Shown here: positions 12,358 to 12,921 of the stretch, piece after piece | How positions within the stretch are numbered: the first letter of the stretch is position 1 | Layout of the letters: each line of letters opens with the position of its first letter | Assembly (NCBI GenBank): GCA_038057515.1 | Contig: JBBUDB010000024.1 | Span: forward strand, 1-12,921 | Reading direction: 5' to 3' | DNA length: 12,921 bases | DNA from: DATJQA01 sp038057515 | Lineage (GTDB): Bacteria > Patescibacteriota > Minisyncoccia > UBA6257 > 2-01-FULL-56-20 | Position numbers and translations under genes: made by a program | The notes under the pieces: model-generated | The model's database searches: none | Told to the model about the DNA's origin: nothing | What the model saw: the letters and a program-made list of their open reading frames with translations, nothing else

Positions 12358-12921
12358 CTAGAACAACGTGGCGTTCGCGGCGGCGATGCGACGGCCGAGG
12401 TTGACCTTCGTAACCTCGCCGGCATTCTGGCGGTCGGGCACGAAGAGATAGCCGCGCTCGCGATAGAGGTCAAAAAGTTTTTTCGTGAGTTCGACGTCCT
12501 TGAGGCAGTAGGTTTTGAGCTCGTCCATCTTGCCCTCGGCATAGAGGGCGATGGCTTCCGAACCGTGGCCGGTTTTCCCAAAACCGAGGTTCGCTTCCGC
12601 GAGCTTGTTTAAGCTCACGCGAATACCCGAGGCCATTTCTATTTCTTCGAGAAGGTCAATTCGTTCTTTGTGCCACAAGTTAAGACGAGAACTCTCTCCC
12701 AATCTCTGGAAGTAGTGATTCAAGACCGGAACGTCGTAGCGATTCGAAGAGAATCCCACCACGAGCCGCGCGCGGTGGAAAAGCTGGGCGAGCGCTGGCA
12801 TTTCGTTTTCCTCAAAACAGGAGTATCTATCGTTCTCGTACGAGTACACGCCGACGACGGAGATCTTCAGGGCGCCGAAGTTGTCCCAGCCCACCTCGGG
12901 CGAGGTGAAAAAGTTCTGGGT
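12358..12921 (-). CDS. YprB-type RNase H-like (DEDD) 3'-5' exonuclease, 5'-partial
   Basis: C-terminal 187 residues of a ribonuclease H-like domain protein of the YprB / RNase_H_2 type. Visible: TQNFF at the edge, probably the end of the DxET(Q) exonuclease I motif with the catalytic Asp/Glu just outside the window; LVVGFSSNRYDVPVL, the second motif, with Asp in YDVPVL; a leucine-rich IDLLEEI helix; and GHGSEAIALYAEGKMDEL followed by YCLKDVELTKKLFDL, carrying the third motif's Asp. It probably degrades or trims nucleic acid in the cytoplasm; the substrate is unknown. The frame is open to 12921, so the start is outside the window; the GTG codon near 12894 is internal to the conserved region. 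It stops at TAG 12358, 112 nt before the desulfurase gene on the same strand. Confidence 0.85.
   Translation of the reverse strand, partial: TQNFFTSPEVGWDNFGALKISVVGVYSYENDRYSCFEENEMPALAQLFHRARLVVGFSSNRYDVPVLNHYFQRLGESSRLNLWHKERIDLLEEIEMASGIRVSLNKLAEANLGFGKTGHGSEAIALYAEGKMDELKTYCLKDVELTKKLFDLYRERGYLFVPDRQNAGEVTKVNLGRRIAAANATLF

Noticed and set aside
1..12921. CRISPR array, transposase, integrase, attachment sites, rRNA or tRNA genes
   Set aside because: I looked for these on both strands and saw no regularly spaced repeats, recombinase motifs or RNA gene cores. The absence of a recombinase leaves the mechanism of the btpA disruption open.

Overview
The window looks like a piece of a Patescibacteria (CPR, probably Parcubacteria-type) chromosome. 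That call is an inference. It rests on short genes without strong ribosome-binding sites, CYTH-domain proteins beside a ClpB chaperone, a BtpA-family relic, small coiled-coil proteins, and A/G-rich short-repeat inserts of a kind I recall from Parcubacteria. There is no rRNA, tRNA or ribosomal-protein gene here to fix the taxonomy.

Left part (1-3284, accessory). A pentapeptide-repeat protein with a perfect-stem terminator is followed by the N-terminal third of a BtpA/SgcQ-family gene. That gene breaks off near 780, and its C-terminal third resumes near 3024 in the same orientation. The middle of the gene is absent. In its place lie about 2.25 kb holding a 71-residue peptide with the features of an ATP-grasp-modified RiPP precursor (graspetide type), a convergent TPR protein, an MvdC/MvdD-like ATP-grasp peptide ligase, a hairpin terminator, and the C-terminal stub of a coiled-coil protein cut at the same right-hand breakpoint. 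The precursor and ligase form a minimal candidate graspetide system with no visible transporter, methyltransferase or dedicated protease. This is the most novel part of the window.

Middle part (3327-5669). There is an S66-family (LD-carboxypeptidase/MccF-like) serine peptidase on the minus strand. Next to it is an isolated, very GC-rich, predicted exported metzincin metalloprotease with its own promoter and terminator.

Right part (5706-12921, core-like, all minus strand). A probable operon runs clpB, CYTH protein, polytopic membrane protein, second CYTH protein. Upstream of it lie a cysteine desulfurase and a small Cys-rich putative zinc-binding protein, which are probably co-transcribed and end at a hairpin terminator. 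The desulfurase carries two extra segments; one is encoded by an imperfect palindrome of short A/G-rich repeats, reminiscent of the in-frame palindromic elements of Rickettsia. The window ends inside a YprB-type RNase H-like exonuclease gene.

How the parts relate: the core block covers protein disaggregation, sulfur transfer and nucleic-acid processing. The left and middle blocks are a mosaic of genes with very different base composition (about 46% to 69% GC by hand count), each with its own signals, which fits serial acquisition. A metagenome-assembly join at the btpA breakpoints cannot be excluded from sequence alone.
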